From Candidatus Heimdallarchaeota archaeon (GTDB taxonomy: Archaea; Asgardarchaeota; Heimdallarchaeia; Heimdallarchaeales; Heimdallarchaeaceae), in contig JAAFKI010000059.1 of assembly GCA_021399345.1 (NCBI GenBank), forward strand, positions 1 through 64,000: a stretch of DNA of 64,000 bases, read 5' to 3'. The notes beneath the pieces were generated by a model. The model saw nothing but the letters and a program-made list of their open reading frames with translations. It had not been told where the DNA came from and ran no database searches. Position numbers and translations under genes: made by a program. This document shows, piece by piece, positions 25,928 through 35,348 of this stretch; the stretch's first letter is position 1; the number at the start of each line of letters is the position of its first letter.

Positions 25928-26773
25928 ATGTCAAACAGAGAGAATCATGTCAATAACGTTCAGCTTTCTTTTGAAAGCAATGTATCCTTGATTGGCGGTT
26001 TCACAATACTAGATTTTATCGAAATTGCTAACATAACCAAGATACCTATTATGGCGATTGATAATCTAACAATTGATGAAAGAAACAAGTTGATTGATGA
26101 TGCTAGCATTTCAAAGTTTTCTTTAGTCTCTCCAACACACATGTATGATTTGTACTGTGATACAAGTTACAATTTAGAACAAGCCATAACCGTTCTTCGA
26201 AACCGTTTAATAGATATGGACTCAAATCAACACATCATTGTGACAAGAAAAAACATATCTGGTAAAAATATAGATGAAATAAAAAGGAATCTACCAAAAA
26301 TTCGCTTTCAATATGAACTAATAGGTATTTTTTCAGAAACAAAAAATATACTGAAATGGGCAGCTAATGACAGAAGAATTGATTTTTTTGCAGTAGACCT
26401 TAGTTCAAACATTTCTTCAATTGATGCCGCTCTTTGTTCCCTTATAAAACAAAATAACAAATTTGTGGAATTATCTTTGGCCTCTTTGTTAACTTCAGGC
26501 GATGATAAAAAATTTAGTCAATCATTACGAAACGGTAAGAAGTTGATGAAATTATTAATACAGAATCGCATCCCCTTCATATTCTCAATGAATCCAAAAT
26601 CCCCATTACATTTACGTAATGGCTCTCAAATGAGATTCTTAGGGGAATTATTAGGTGTTTCATATAATCAAACCAAGAAAGCTGTTTTTGAAAATCAATT
26701 TTCTGCCTTAATTTCAAATATTATAAAACTCCATGATTCGTCAATTTTTGAAGGGGTAAAGGAGGGTATATAG
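25928..26773 (+). CDS. rnp3: RNase P protein component Rpp30 (RNP3)
   Basis: 281 residues. Rpp30 forms a heterotetramer with Pop5 that activates the catalytic RNase P RNA, which removes tRNA 5' leaders. The TIM-barrel pattern is recognisable: LVSPTHMYD, FQYELIGIFSETKNILKWAANDRRIDFFAVD with the conserved NDRRID-x-x-x-VD motif, VELSLASLL, and IPFIFSMNPKSPLHLRN. The first 40 residues are less conserved. The Pop5 gene begins immediately after the stop. The roughly 285 bases upstream hold a promoter and a TTAGTA/TACTAA inverted repeat but no gene that I can see. Confidence 0.85.
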   Translation: MSNRENHVNNVQLSFESNVSLIGGFTILDFIEIANITKIPIMAIDNLTIDERNKLIDDASISKFSLVSPTHMYDLYCDTSYNLEQAITVLRNRLIDMDSNQHIIVTRKNISGKNIDEIKRNLPKIRFQYELIGIFSETKNILKWAANDRRIDFFAVDLSSNISSIDAALCSLIKQNNKFVELSLASLLTSGDDKKFSQSLRNGKKLMKLLIQNRIPFIFSMNPKSPLHLRNGSQMRFLGELLGVSYNQTKKAVFENQFSALISNIIKLHDSSIFEGVKEGI

Positions 26774-27094
26774 TTGGTAATTATTACTAGAGATAGATAC
26801 GTTGTTGTTAATGTTATAACTGATGAATCATGTGTCAGTATGAATTTAATTAAAACCAAGGTTTGGCAAACCTATCAAAATGTTTTTGGTATTTCTGAAT
26901 CTTCAAGCGCTGGTCTATATTTTGAGCATTTTGATGAAAAGAAAAAGAGTGGAATTATTAGGTGTTCTCATGATTCTCTTTCATCTTTACTTACTGTTTT
27001 AGCTCTTATTACAGAAATAGATGGTATAGATGTAATCCTTCATCCAATCTATGTTAGTGGAGTAATTAACAAAGCCAAGAAGTATCTTACATAG
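26774..27094 (+). CDS. rnp2: RNase P protein component Pop5 (RNP2)
   Basis: 106 residues with the Pop5/Rpp14 pattern: RDRYVVVNVITD at the N-terminus, LIKTKVWQTYQNVFG, then KSGIIRCSHDSLSSLLTVLALI with the conserved G-I-I-R-C motif, and a short C-terminal helix. It starts at TTG 26774 directly after the Rpp30 stop, which shows co-translation of the two subunits that also dimerise in the RNase P holoenzyme. Confidence 0.85.
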   Translation: MVIITRDRYVVVNVITDESCVSMNLIKTKVWQTYQNVFGISESSSAGLYFEHFDEKKKSGIIRCSHDSLSSLLTVLALITEIDGIDVILHPIYVSGVINKAKKYLT

Positions 27095-27147
27095 TCATAA
27101 ACCAAGACAACAATATTGATTAAATCCAACTTCAGATTTAGCTTAGA

Positions 27148-27633
27148 ATGAATAATACCGATGATTCTTTGATTAAGGAACTGAATAGACCTTCTTGGGA
27201 TGAATATTTTATGGGGATAGCAGAAATAGCTAAAACTAGATCTTCATGCATTAGACGACAAGTGGGGGCAGTTCTTGTCAATGATAAGCACCAAATTATT
27301 TCTACAGGTTATAATGGAGTTCCTCGTGGAATTGTTCATTGCACAAAAGAAACCTGTACTAAATTATACGAAAAGTCTGGTGAAAAAAATGAGGTGTGTC
27401 CAGCAGTTCATGCTGAGTTAAACGCAATAATACAGGCAGCTACTGCTGGAATTAGCTCTGAAGGAACAACACTTTATTCCACAACAAGACCTTGTGGAAA
27501 CTGTACAATGGCTATAATTAATGCTGGTATACGAAAAGTCATTTACATTGAGGATTATTCTGATTCTATATTACGTTCAGGTTGGTTAGATTCCTCAGAT
27601 GTTATTTTTGAGAAATATGATGAAAGTAAGTAG
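27148..27633 (+). CDS. Deoxycytidylate (dCMP) deaminase
   Basis: 161 residues. Converts dCMP to dUMP, supplying dTMP synthesis. The zinc-dependent cytidine deaminase motif HAELNAIIQAA (His plus catalytic Glu) is followed by TRPCGNCTMAIINAGI (two Cys zinc ligands). N-terminal features include WDEYFMGIAEIAKTRSSC and an allosteric-like NGVPRGI. The length and the TKETC insertion with extra Cys/His fit the dCMP deaminase group (ComEB-like) rather than tRNA adenosine deaminase. Confidence 0.93.
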   Translation: MNNTDDSLIKELNRPSWDEYFMGIAEIAKTRSSCIRRQVGAVLVNDKHQIISTGYNGVPRGIVHCTKETCTKLYEKSGEKNEVCPAVHAELNAIIQAATAGISSEGTTLYSTTRPCGNCTMAIINAGIRKVIYIEDYSDSILRSGWLDSSDVIFEKYDESK

Positions 27634-27653
27634 TGTAAGATTATTTTTTGAAT

Positions 27654-29237
27654 CTACTTATCTTTAGAGAATTTTAATTTCTCGGAAATAATTATATTTT
27701 TAGTTTGTTGTTTGTAAAATGTTTTCTCTTTTGCTTTCGAAAGCTTTCTTAGAGAATTCACTATTTTGCCTTTGTACAAAGAATCTAGTTCTTTTTCTTC
27801 TAATTTTTGAAGAATCTGATTTTTTATTTTGATTCTTATATCTCCTTTTATTAATTCAAAATCTATGGGGTAAATTCTCTCTATTTCATCATCTGTTTCT
27901 TGTGAAATTTCACCTTTAATTATCTCGTCTTTTCGGAGATCTAATACATGATTAGGAGTTAGGGAAATATAATGCTTAATTTGACGAGGATTGGTAATTT
28001 TGTGCTTAAAATCAATTTCCTTAATTATTTTCAGATCACCATCTAGAATTACTACTCTTTTATCTTCCCCGATGGAGATTAATTTGTTATTGTAATAGAA
28101 AAGACCTAGAACGTTCTTGTCATGTATCCTCTGTTTCTTTGTTATTTCTAAGTCCTCATTATCTAATAAAACAATATGTCCTGAATTTAGAGCAAAAGCA
28201 AGATTATCAGGAGTTATCGCTGTTCCTGTTATTAGACTTATTTCTTTATGATGTCCCTTTTTTTCAAGTTGTGTGTCAAAAATTATTAGTTCACCAGTCT
28301 CTAAACCTACCACAAAATCGCTATTTGATGTTTTTAATAGTGAAAAGGGTTTTGATGTAAGGTTAATTGATTTGATGATTTTTGATGATTCAATATTGAA
28401 CATAGAAATTGTTGAATCTAATGAAGTAGTGTACAAAATGTTGTTTATTATTTCTAATCCTGTAATGTGTTTTCCATGAACAAAGAAAACCTTTGATATT
28501 TTTAAATTATCTTTTTTCCAGATGGAAACAAATCCAAATTCATGTCCTAGAATGATGCTATCTTCAGTAATCGTACTTACTATTGCAGGAAACCCATTTC
28601 TCCTGGAAATCTTAAAAAGCAAAGCATAAGGATCTTTTTTCTCAAAATCCTTCAGATATTTGGATGCCTTTCTAATAGCTTTAACAACTTTTGAGTCTTT
28701 AATGAAAAATGCTCTTCCTTCTTTAAAACTTTCAACATCAAAAATAAATTTGTCTCCTTCTTGACATGAAATCAATAATCGGTTATCTAAAGAGAGAATT
28801 TGACTCATTGTAACAATTTTTGTCTTCGAAAGAAGTTTGAATTTGCCATCCTTAATTATCCATTTCCTTAGTTGTTCATCTCTTCCTGCAGTTATGATGA
28901 ATCCCTTCAAAGGTTTAGCTCCGATAATAGAGGATATGTGAGCTTTTGGTCTTTCAATTTTACTAAAGTCAGTCAATGACCATGCTTTCAAATCTAGTTC
29001 CCAAGCTGTAGAAATTATTAAGTCCATATTTTCTAATTTCTGAATATCTGTAATAGCTGCTTTATGTGCAAAAATACACCCAAGTTCTTTTTCTAAATTA
29101 AGATCCCATATACAGATTCTCCCATCTTGCCCCCCAGTTAGCAAATATCCATCAACTTCCCTAATGACATTGACACCTCTAAGATGGCCTGGTTGATGAT
29201 AAAGAATTTCTGTAAAATTGGTATCTTGATTGTTCAC
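27654..29237 (-). CDS. WD40 beta-propeller protein, cytoplasmic
   Basis: 527 residues. Residues 1-400 consist of WD40-type repeats: NVIREVDGYLLTGGQDGRICIWDL is the first; others are LIISTAWELDLKAWSL, FIITAGRDEQLRKWII, LYTTSLDSTISMFNI and DFVVGLETGELIIFDT, with the D-(G/x)-x-(I/L)-x-(I/V)-(W/F/L) endings. No signal peptide or membrane segment. The last 100 residues are lysine/glutamate-rich and helical. WD40 repeats serve as protein-protein platforms; they are unusual in archaea but common in Asgard lineages. Transcribed alone on the minus strand, downstream of the convergent dCMP deaminase. Confidence 0.85.
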   Translation of the reverse strand: MNNQDTNFTEILYHQPGHLRGVNVIREVDGYLLTGGQDGRICIWDLNLEKELGCIFAHKAAITDIQKLENMDLIISTAWELDLKAWSLTDFSKIERPKAHISSIIGAKPLKGFIITAGRDEQLRKWIIKDGKFKLLSKTKIVTMSQILSLDNRLLISCQEGDKFIFDVESFKEGRAFFIKDSKVVKAIRKASKYLKDFEKKDPYALLFKISRRNGFPAIVSTITEDSIILGHEFGFVSIWKKDNLKISKVFFVHGKHITGLEIINNILYTTSLDSTISMFNIESSKIIKSINLTSKPFSLLKTSNSDFVVGLETGELIIFDTQLEKKGHHKEISLITGTAITPDNLAFALNSGHIVLLDNEDLEITKKQRIHDKNVLGLFYYNNKLISIGEDKRVVILDGDLKIIKEIDFKHKITNPRQIKHYISLTPNHVLDLRKDEIIKGEISQETDDEIERIYPIDFELIKGDIRIKIKNQILQKLEEKELDSLYKGKIVNSLRKLSKAKEKTFYKQQTKNIIISEKLKFSKDK

Positions 29238-29311
29238 AATTATCCGAATTTCAAAGAACTAATTAACTTTTATATTCAAGTCTAACGTATTTAGATTAAG
29301 AAAAAATTATG

Positions 29312-29371
29312 GTGGCTCATATCGTCGTGAGAACATCACATTTCAGTCTGGGACGGTTAAATCATCGCCAC
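29312..29371 (-). ncRNA. C/D box sRNA with a guide matching conserved 23S rRNA
   Basis: On the minus strand a 60-nt unit starts and ends with a GTGGC/GCCAC terminal stem (29371-29367 with 29316-29312). C box ATGATTT (29365-29359), D' CTGA (29346-29343), C' GTGATGT (29339-29333) and D ATGA (29320-29317) are spaced as in archaeal C/D sRNAs. The guide before D (29333-29321) is complementary to CGTCGTGAGA, a strongly conserved 23S rRNA segment in domain V. A TATA-like AATAAATAAAAAC lies about 27 bases upstream, and a TTTTTT tract (29306-29301) follows. The C and D boxes are imperfect. Confidence 0.6.
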
Positions 29372-29451
29372 ATGTAGGTTAAACTTCGAAGTTTTTATTT
29401 ATTACTCTTACTGAGTTTAAATTAGAAAAAATGTGTGAAGGGGAGAAAGAA

Positions 29452-32400
29452 TTAGAGAGGTTCTATACCAATTGTTACTTTAAACCCATCAAATTCCCAT
29501 TCTTTGAAGTGTCCTTCTGATGGTTTTTTGAATTGCAAATTCTTACTTAGTGTTTCTTCTTTGATATATTCTTCATGTTTTTTAATAGCTTCTAGACCAA
29601 ATTCGTCAGTTTCTATGGATAGAACAATTTGTTGTGTATATTCCAAATCCAAATCTTTTCTCATTGTTTGGACACGTCTTATTATGTCTCTTACATATCC
29701 TTCTTGCTTTAGTTCATTAGTTATTGTTAAATTGAAAAGTAACAAATAACCTTCTGCTTCTTCACCTGCAAAACCTTCTTGAACCTCTATTTTGTATTCT
29801 AAATCTTCTGGAGAGAGTTGAAATTCAGTTCCCTCTACGCTTAATACAATTGAATCCCCTTTAGCTAACAATTCCACATATTCTCTCGATTGATTGGAAT
29901 CTAATTTTTCCAATTGTGCTCCTATGCCTTTTACTGCAGATTTTACTTTTGGAGCTAAAACCTTGAAATTGGGTTTTATTCTATAACTCACTAATTCTTT
30001 AGAACTCTTACTAAGTGTTATCTTCTTAACATTTAGTTCTTCTTTGAATACAGTTTCATATTTTTCTATCAAATCCTTTTTTCCAAGTGGAGATATCAAT
30101 ATAAGCTCTGAAAGAGGTTGTCTTAGTTTTATATTTGCTGAGGAACGTATACTTCTTCCAGCAATAACGAGTGAAAGAACCTTGTTCATATCTCTTGAAA
30201 GATTGGGATCCAACTCTTTCTTATTTAGAACGGGATAGGGTAGAAGATGCACACTTAATGGTGCCTCAGAGTCTAATCGTTTAACTAGATTTTGATGTAA
30301 TTGCTCTGCTATAAATGGGATGAAAGGAGCTAATAGTTTAGATAATTTAACAAGTACTTCATAGGTTGTTACATATGCTGATTTTTTGTCCTTATCAAGC
30401 CCGTTTTTCCAAAACCGACGACGAGATTGTCTAAGATACCAATTACTGAATTTGTCTATTACAAATTTTTCAAACGCTTGTACAGCTAAATGAACAGTCA
30501 TGTTTTCAAGAGCATCCTCAATGGATTTTATCAGATAATTAACTTCGCTTATTAACCATTTGTCAAGTTCTGGTCTTTCCTCCAGAGGAACCTTGAATGT
30601 TGTTGGATTAAAATTATCTACATTCGCATTAGATACGAAGAAACTGTAACCATTCCATAATGTAAGGATGAATTTTTTCATTGAATCATATATCTGTTCA
30701 GGATCAACTCTTACACTATTCCATGTAGGATATGAATAAAGAAACCATCTAACTGCATCTGCACCATACTTTGGTATGACATCCCCTGCAACTATCATAT
30801 TTCCCTTACTCTTGCTCATTTTCTTTCCCTTTTCATCAAGAGTGTGACCCATAGTTAAACAATTCATATACGCGGGTTTGTCAAATAGGACTGTACTAAT
30901 GGCCAGTGAAGTGTAAAACCATCCTCTTGTCTGATCAATTGCTTCTGTTATGAAATCAAATGGAAAATGTTCTTTGAACAACTCCTTATTTTCAAAAGGG
31001 TAATGATACTGTGCAAAAAATGCACTTCCCGCATCATACCAACAATCTATGACATAGGGTACTCTCTCGCAGATCTTCTGACATTCAGGACAATCAAAAG
31101 TTATTTCGTCAACCCATGGTCTATGCAGACTAAAATCTTCAGCTAAAGGCTTTCCATATAAATCTTCTAGTTCCTTTCTACTTCCTACCACTGTTCTGTG
31201 ATTGTTTTCACATAACCAAATTGGAAGCGGAGTTCCCCAAAACCTGTTGCGTGATAAAGCCCAATCTCTTACTTCTTCTATGAAATTACCAAATCTTCCT
31301 GTCTTAAGGTGTGCAGGTTGCCATCTTACTTGTTTGTTATTAGCTACTAACCTATCACGCATCTTAGACATCTCAATGTACCAAGCTTCTATAGAATAAT
31401 AGAGAAGAGGACCATCACAACGATAACAGAAGGGATAGGTGTGCTTATACACTCCCTTTTTGAAAAGCAATCCTCTTTCCTTTAAATTATCCATTATCTT
31501 GGGATCTGCTGTTTTGACAAATAATCCGGCAAAATCTGTAATTTCCTCTGAGAAACTACCATCTTCAAGAACTGGATTCATAGCCGGTAGCCCGTATTTT
31601 TTCCCAATTTCAGCGTCATCTTCTCCAAAAGCTGGAGCTGAATGAACTATTCCTGTTCCTTCTTCTGTTGTTACATAATTAGCGAGAGTTACATAGAAAG
31701 CATCCTCTTCAGGAACTATAAAGGGAAAGAGTTGTTCATACTTCTTATATTCTAAATCCTTACCTTTCAGTTTCTGCAGAATTGTATAATCATCTAGAAG
31801 TTCTTCCGCTTTACTTTCAGCTAGAATTAATTTTTCTCCATTATACTCTACTTGAACATAATCAATCTCTGGATGCACAGTCAAACATGCATTTGATATT
31901 AGAGTCCATGGTGTTGTTGTCCAGGCTAAATAGTACGTATCTTCAAAATCAAGTGATTTAAATTTCACATGAACTGAGGGGTCTGTTGTTTCCATCATTC
32001 CTTGTCCTACTTCGTGAGAAGACAATGGTGTTCCACATCTAGGACAATAAGGAACTACTTTATACCCTAAATATAACAATCCTTTTTTGTGAATCTCCTT
32101 CAATGACCACCAAACGCTTTCAACATAGTTTTCATCCATGGTTGAATATCTGTTCTCAAAATCAAGCCAGAAACCTATTCGTTTGGACATATCTTGCCAT
32201 TCTTTAACATATTTGAAGACAGATTTTCTGCACTCTGCATTGAAGTTTACCATTCCAAATTCTTCAATTTGGCTCTTATCTGAAAATCCAAGGGTTTTTT
32301 CTACTTCTAATTCTACTGGGAGTCCATGACAATCCCATCCTGCAACCCAAGGTACAACATCAAATCCGTGCATTGATTTATGTCGAAGGAATACATCTTT

Positions 32401-32610
32401 GATAGCTCTAGTTAAAGCATGACCTATATGAGGAAGGCCATTTGCTGTAGGGGGACCTTCTAGCCATCTGAATAGAGGACCTCCCTTTCTCATTTCTCGT
32501 AATTTATCAAAAACCTCATTTTTCTTCCAGAAGTCTAATACTTTCTCTTCTTCTTCAGAAAATGAAGGCAAGGCTTTAACTGATTCAAATATCTGTTTCT
32601 CATTAACCAC
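29452..32610 (-). CDS. ileS: Isoleucyl-tRNA synthetase
   Basis: 1052 residues, class I synthetase. The HIGH motif is in GLPHIGHALTRA and the KMSKS motif in KGKKMSKSKGN at about residue 600. The editing domain TTTPWTL with the conserved Thr-rich loop is present, as are the zinc-type CPECQ region and a long anticodon-binding C-terminus. The length matches the archaeal/eukaryotic type. A GCGAATTTCGC inverted repeat lies 78 bases before the start, beside a TATTTAAAAAA element. Confidence 0.97.
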   Translation of the reverse strand: MVNEKQIFESVKALPSFSEEEEKVLDFWKKNEVFDKLREMRKGGPLFRWLEGPPTANGLPHIGHALTRAIKDVFLRHKSMHGFDVVPWVAGWDCHGLPVELEVEKTLGFSDKSQIEEFGMVNFNAECRKSVFKYVKEWQDMSKRIGFWLDFENRYSTMDENYVESVWWSLKEIHKKGLLYLGYKVVPYCPRCGTPLSSHEVGQGMMETTDPSVHVKFKSLDFEDTYYLAWTTTPWTLISNACLTVHPEIDYVQVEYNGEKLILAESKAEELLDDYTILQKLKGKDLEYKKYEQLFPFIVPEEDAFYVTLANYVTTEEGTGIVHSAPAFGEDDAEIGKKYGLPAMNPVLEDGSFSEEITDFAGLFVKTADPKIMDNLKERGLLFKKGVYKHTYPFCYRCDGPLLYYSIEAWYIEMSKMRDRLVANNKQVRWQPAHLKTGRFGNFIEEVRDWALSRNRFWGTPLPIWLCENNHRTVVGSRKELEDLYGKPLAEDFSLHRPWVDEITFDCPECQKICERVPYVIDCWYDAGSAFFAQYHYPFENKELFKEHFPFDFITEAIDQTRGWFYTSLAISTVLFDKPAYMNCLTMGHTLDEKGKKMSKSKGNMIVAGDVIPKYGADAVRWFLYSYPTWNSVRVDPEQIYDSMKKFILTLWNGYSFFVSNANVDNFNPTTFKVPLEERPELDKWLISEVNYLIKSIEDALENMTVHLAVQAFEKFVIDKFSNWYLRQSRRRFWKNGLDKDKKSAYVTTYEVLVKLSKLLAPFIPFIAEQLHQNLVKRLDSEAPLSVHLLPYPVLNKKELDPNLSRDMNKVLSLVIAGRSIRSSANIKLRQPLSELILISPLGKKDLIEKYETVFKEELNVKKITLSKSSKELVSYRIKPNFKVLAPKVKSAVKGIGAQLEKLDSNQSREYVELLAKGDSIVLSVEGTEFQLSPEDLEYKIEVQEGFAGEEAEGYLLLFNLTITNELKQEGYVRDIIRRVQTMRKDLDLEYTQQIVLSIETDEFGLEAIKKHEEYIKEETLSKNLQFKKPSEGHFKEWEFDGFKVTIGIEPL

Positions 32611-32663
32611 TGTAATCTACTCCAAAATGTTCTTTAGGAAATCTATAAGGCACGCTATAAGGG

Positions 32664-32698
32664 TATTTAAAAAAGAATTTCTTTTTAGCGAATTTCGC
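32664..32698 (-). promoter_or_regulatory. IleRS promoter with adjacent inverted repeat
   Basis: The TATA-like TATTTAAAAAAG (32664-32675) sits about 60 bases before the IleRS ATG. The perfect short inverted repeat GCGAA-T-TTCGC (32688-32698) lies directly upstream of it, at the position of a regulator or BRE-side operator. The gap 32611-32813 contains no gene that I can see. Confidence 0.35.
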
Positions 32699-32813
32699 GA
32701 TCCATCCTAATTCCTCTGTGCCTATTCTTTCTCCTCATTTCACATTTTAAAACTTTCTGTCAACTACTTGTTGAAAAATTCTGAAAAACAAAAAAAAGGA
32801 AGAAAAGAGAAAA

Positions 32814-35291
32814 TTATATCTTAAAGCGCTTTCTTATGAGTAAAATGCTAATACCGATTATAACTGGAAAGATTGTAATTAGTATTGTTTTATTGAACTC
32901 TCCAACAATAACATTATTGAATAGAATATCTTCGTTTAAATCTACAGTTGTTAAATCATTCCAATCTGTTACAGTTACATTGAAATCATAATAACCGTTT
33001 TCGTAGAGTGTAGTATCAAGCTCAATTCGTAAGAAGTTGGAACTTATTACCCATTCTTGATTCCAAGAAGCATTCTCCATTCTAACTCTAATCTCTTTAA
33101 TTCCAGCGAAGTCTTCAGCAGAAACATCTATGTTAATACTGCCTGAAACTATAGTGCTTGGGAAAGTAACAGTAACAGAAGGAGCCCTATCATCATAGTT
33201 TGGATCATAGATGTTGATTCCTTGAAAACTTCCAATCCATGGTTCATCAGTTGTTGGAACGTAATCCATTCTACGAACGAATAAAGTAGAAAGTCCATCG
33301 GCTTCAGTTTCAATTTTAAGTACTTGATTTGTCCTATTGTATACATAAAGGCCTGAGTTTGCCAGAATGTATGTTTCATTTCTGGAATCAAGGTAGAAGA
33401 TGTCATTTATAGAAGGAAATGTGATTTGATCTGCTTTATCCCATTCAATGATATTTTCAGAAACTGGATCGAATATTCTTATATTTGGATAGGGTTCCAT
33501 ACCTAACCAGAGTTTTCCATCAATCCACTCAAGAGATTGAATTTCCCAATTCTCAACATCTCTAAATCGTTTAATTTCTGAAAGACTTGTTAAGTTATAA
33601 AGTATTAATCCTGTATTTGTTGCTACATAAAGAACGTCTCTATCTAGATCTTGCAAGATGGAATTTACTTCTAATTGGGTTATTTCTTCAGTGAAGTTTT
33701 CAACGTGATATGTACCTAGTTCCCAATTATAAATTATCATAGAACCGTTTCCACCTACACCTGCATTTTGAGCTGCAGTTGAATAATAAATCAAACTCTC
33801 ATTGTATGATGATGATATATCTGAAACATATCTGTATTCACTCAATGGAAGTATGAGTTCGATATTTGTTGTAGTGCTAGTGTCAATATTATACATGTAT
33901 CTATGATGGAACATAAGTCGTGCATTTACAAGTAATTCTCCAGCAGTGTCTCCTCCAGCACCACCAATTCCAGTGATAAGATGTTCTACTGTAAGAGGAT
34001 TTAATCGGTCTGGATCTGTTGTATCGATCCTATCCAAGCCTAGCAGAGTAGAAATGTAAGCATACCCATCAACCGGATCATAGTTGACATCTGTTGCCAT
34101 ATTATGAGCTAAACCTAATATTTGGGATTGTTCAGTAATGGCTGTACTGGGTGCAGTATAATCTATTTTTTGTATTCTTTGAACTGTTCCAATAATGAGT
34201 TCTCTTGTAATTGAATCTAATCGTATAGATGCAAGCATACTTTCGATTGGGTAAGGCGCCCCAGTTACAGTGGTTAGCGGATATCCAGGTAAAGAACCAT
34301 AATAAGATTTAGCTACAGCTTCCATACTTGTTGTATTGAAAACTAATAAACCGGATTCAGCGTTTGTGGAATATGGAGATACAATAAAACCTAATTTCTC
34401 TTCAGTATCACACACTAAATCAAGAAATGATCTTGAATAATATGGTGTCTGAGTATAAGTATAAGTTTTAACTGTATCATTATCTGGAAAAATTACACTT
34501 AAACCATCACAGATATTGGTACTTTCATCAAATGTTGCAACAAAGATTTTCCCTAAGATAGGATAATATTTAACAAGTCTGGAATAATCATTAGGAAGTC
34601 CATCACTTGTAGTATACCATCTTGTAGAATTCTCCGAAATATCGATTTTATAGACTCCTACTGATGTACCAATGAAAGCAAATGATTCAGAGGAATTAAC
34701 ATCGACTGTAAGCATTTTTACACTTGAAGCAGGAGGGTTATAACCACTAATATCTACTTGTCTATCATTGATGGGATCATAAACAATCAATCCATGAGAC
34801 TGTGTTACAATCCAGACATAGTGGGTAATTAGGTCTACATCTATAAAATCACCTAATTCAAAATTTGTTGCAACCCCTGTTAGAATCGGAGTAGCTGAAA
34901 GTGGTGTAATGGAATAGTTTACAACATCTACTCCTTGTACTGAACCTATGTATAGCAATTTAAGTTCTTTATCAATTTCTATGTTTTGTATTTGAACATC
35001 AGTTAAACCTATCTCATCCATATATACTGTTTGATTAGTTAAATCATCTAATTGTATTAATGCTAACCCTTCAGGAGCGTTTGTAAAGATTAAGTTATCA
35101 TCTTCTGCTACTGCCAATGCCACGTGACCAGGAGGACCAAATATGTGATCAAATTCTGGCGTATCAACATCGAATGTAGAAACACTACCCACGCTAGATT
35201 CAAAACTTGCTAAGTTTAAGTTTGATGAATTAATGAACAGAATCGATGTAAGCATTAAGAACAAGATAGCTAAGGTTAACTTCTTTTTCAT
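32814..35291 (-). CDS. Surface-anchored beta-propeller protein
   Basis: 825 residues. A signal peptide at the N-terminus (LTLAILFLMLTSILFIN) is followed by repeated propeller blades resembling the two-component-regulator propeller (Reg_prop) type, for example VGVYKIDISENSTRWYTTSDGLPNDY and DKIFYLDSRNETYILANSGLYVYN-like units. An Ig-like region near VTFPSTIVSGSINIDVSAEDFAG precedes a C-terminal membrane helix (TILITIFPVIIGISILLI) with a basic RKRFKI end. So it is a type I protein, mostly outside the cell. There are many N-x-S/T sequons. The ligand is unknown; polysaccharide or peptide sensing is possible. Monocistronic. Confidence 0.8.
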   Translation of the reverse strand: MKKKLTLAILFLMLTSILFINSSNLNLASFESSVGSVSTFDVDTPEFDHIFGPPGHVALAVAEDDNLIFTNAPEGLALIQLDDLTNQTVYMDEIGLTDVQIQNIEIDKELKLLYIGSVQGVDVVNYSITPLSATPILTGVATNFELGDFIDVDLITHYVWIVTQSHGLIVYDPINDRQVDISGYNPPASSVKMLTVDVNSSESFAFIGTSVGVYKIDISENSTRWYTTSDGLPNDYSRLVKYYPILGKIFVATFDESTNICDGLSVIFPDNDTVKTYTYTQTPYYSRSFLDLVCDTEEKLGFIVSPYSTNAESGLLVFNTTSMEAVAKSYYGSLPGYPLTTVTGAPYPIESMLASIRLDSITRELIIGTVQRIQKIDYTAPSTAITEQSQILGLAHNMATDVNYDPVDGYAYISTLLGLDRIDTTDPDRLNPLTVEHLITGIGGAGGDTAGELLVNARLMFHHRYMYNIDTSTTTNIELILPLSEYRYVSDISSSYNESLIYYSTAAQNAGVGGNGSMIIYNWELGTYHVENFTEEITQLEVNSILQDLDRDVLYVATNTGLILYNLTSLSEIKRFRDVENWEIQSLEWIDGKLWLGMEPYPNIRIFDPVSENIIEWDKADQITFPSINDIFYLDSRNETYILANSGLYVYNRTNQVLKIETEADGLSTLFVRRMDYVPTTDEPWIGSFQGINIYDPNYDDRAPSVTVTFPSTIVSGSINIDVSAEDFAGIKEIRVRMENASWNQEWVISSNFLRIELDTTLYENGYYDFNVTVTDWNDLTTVDLNEDILFNNVIVGEFNKTILITIFPVIIGISILLIRKRFKI

Positions 35292-35348
35292 ACTGCGTCA
35301 TATTTATCTAAAAATATAAACAGTCTCTTTGAGGCGGGATAATTATTC

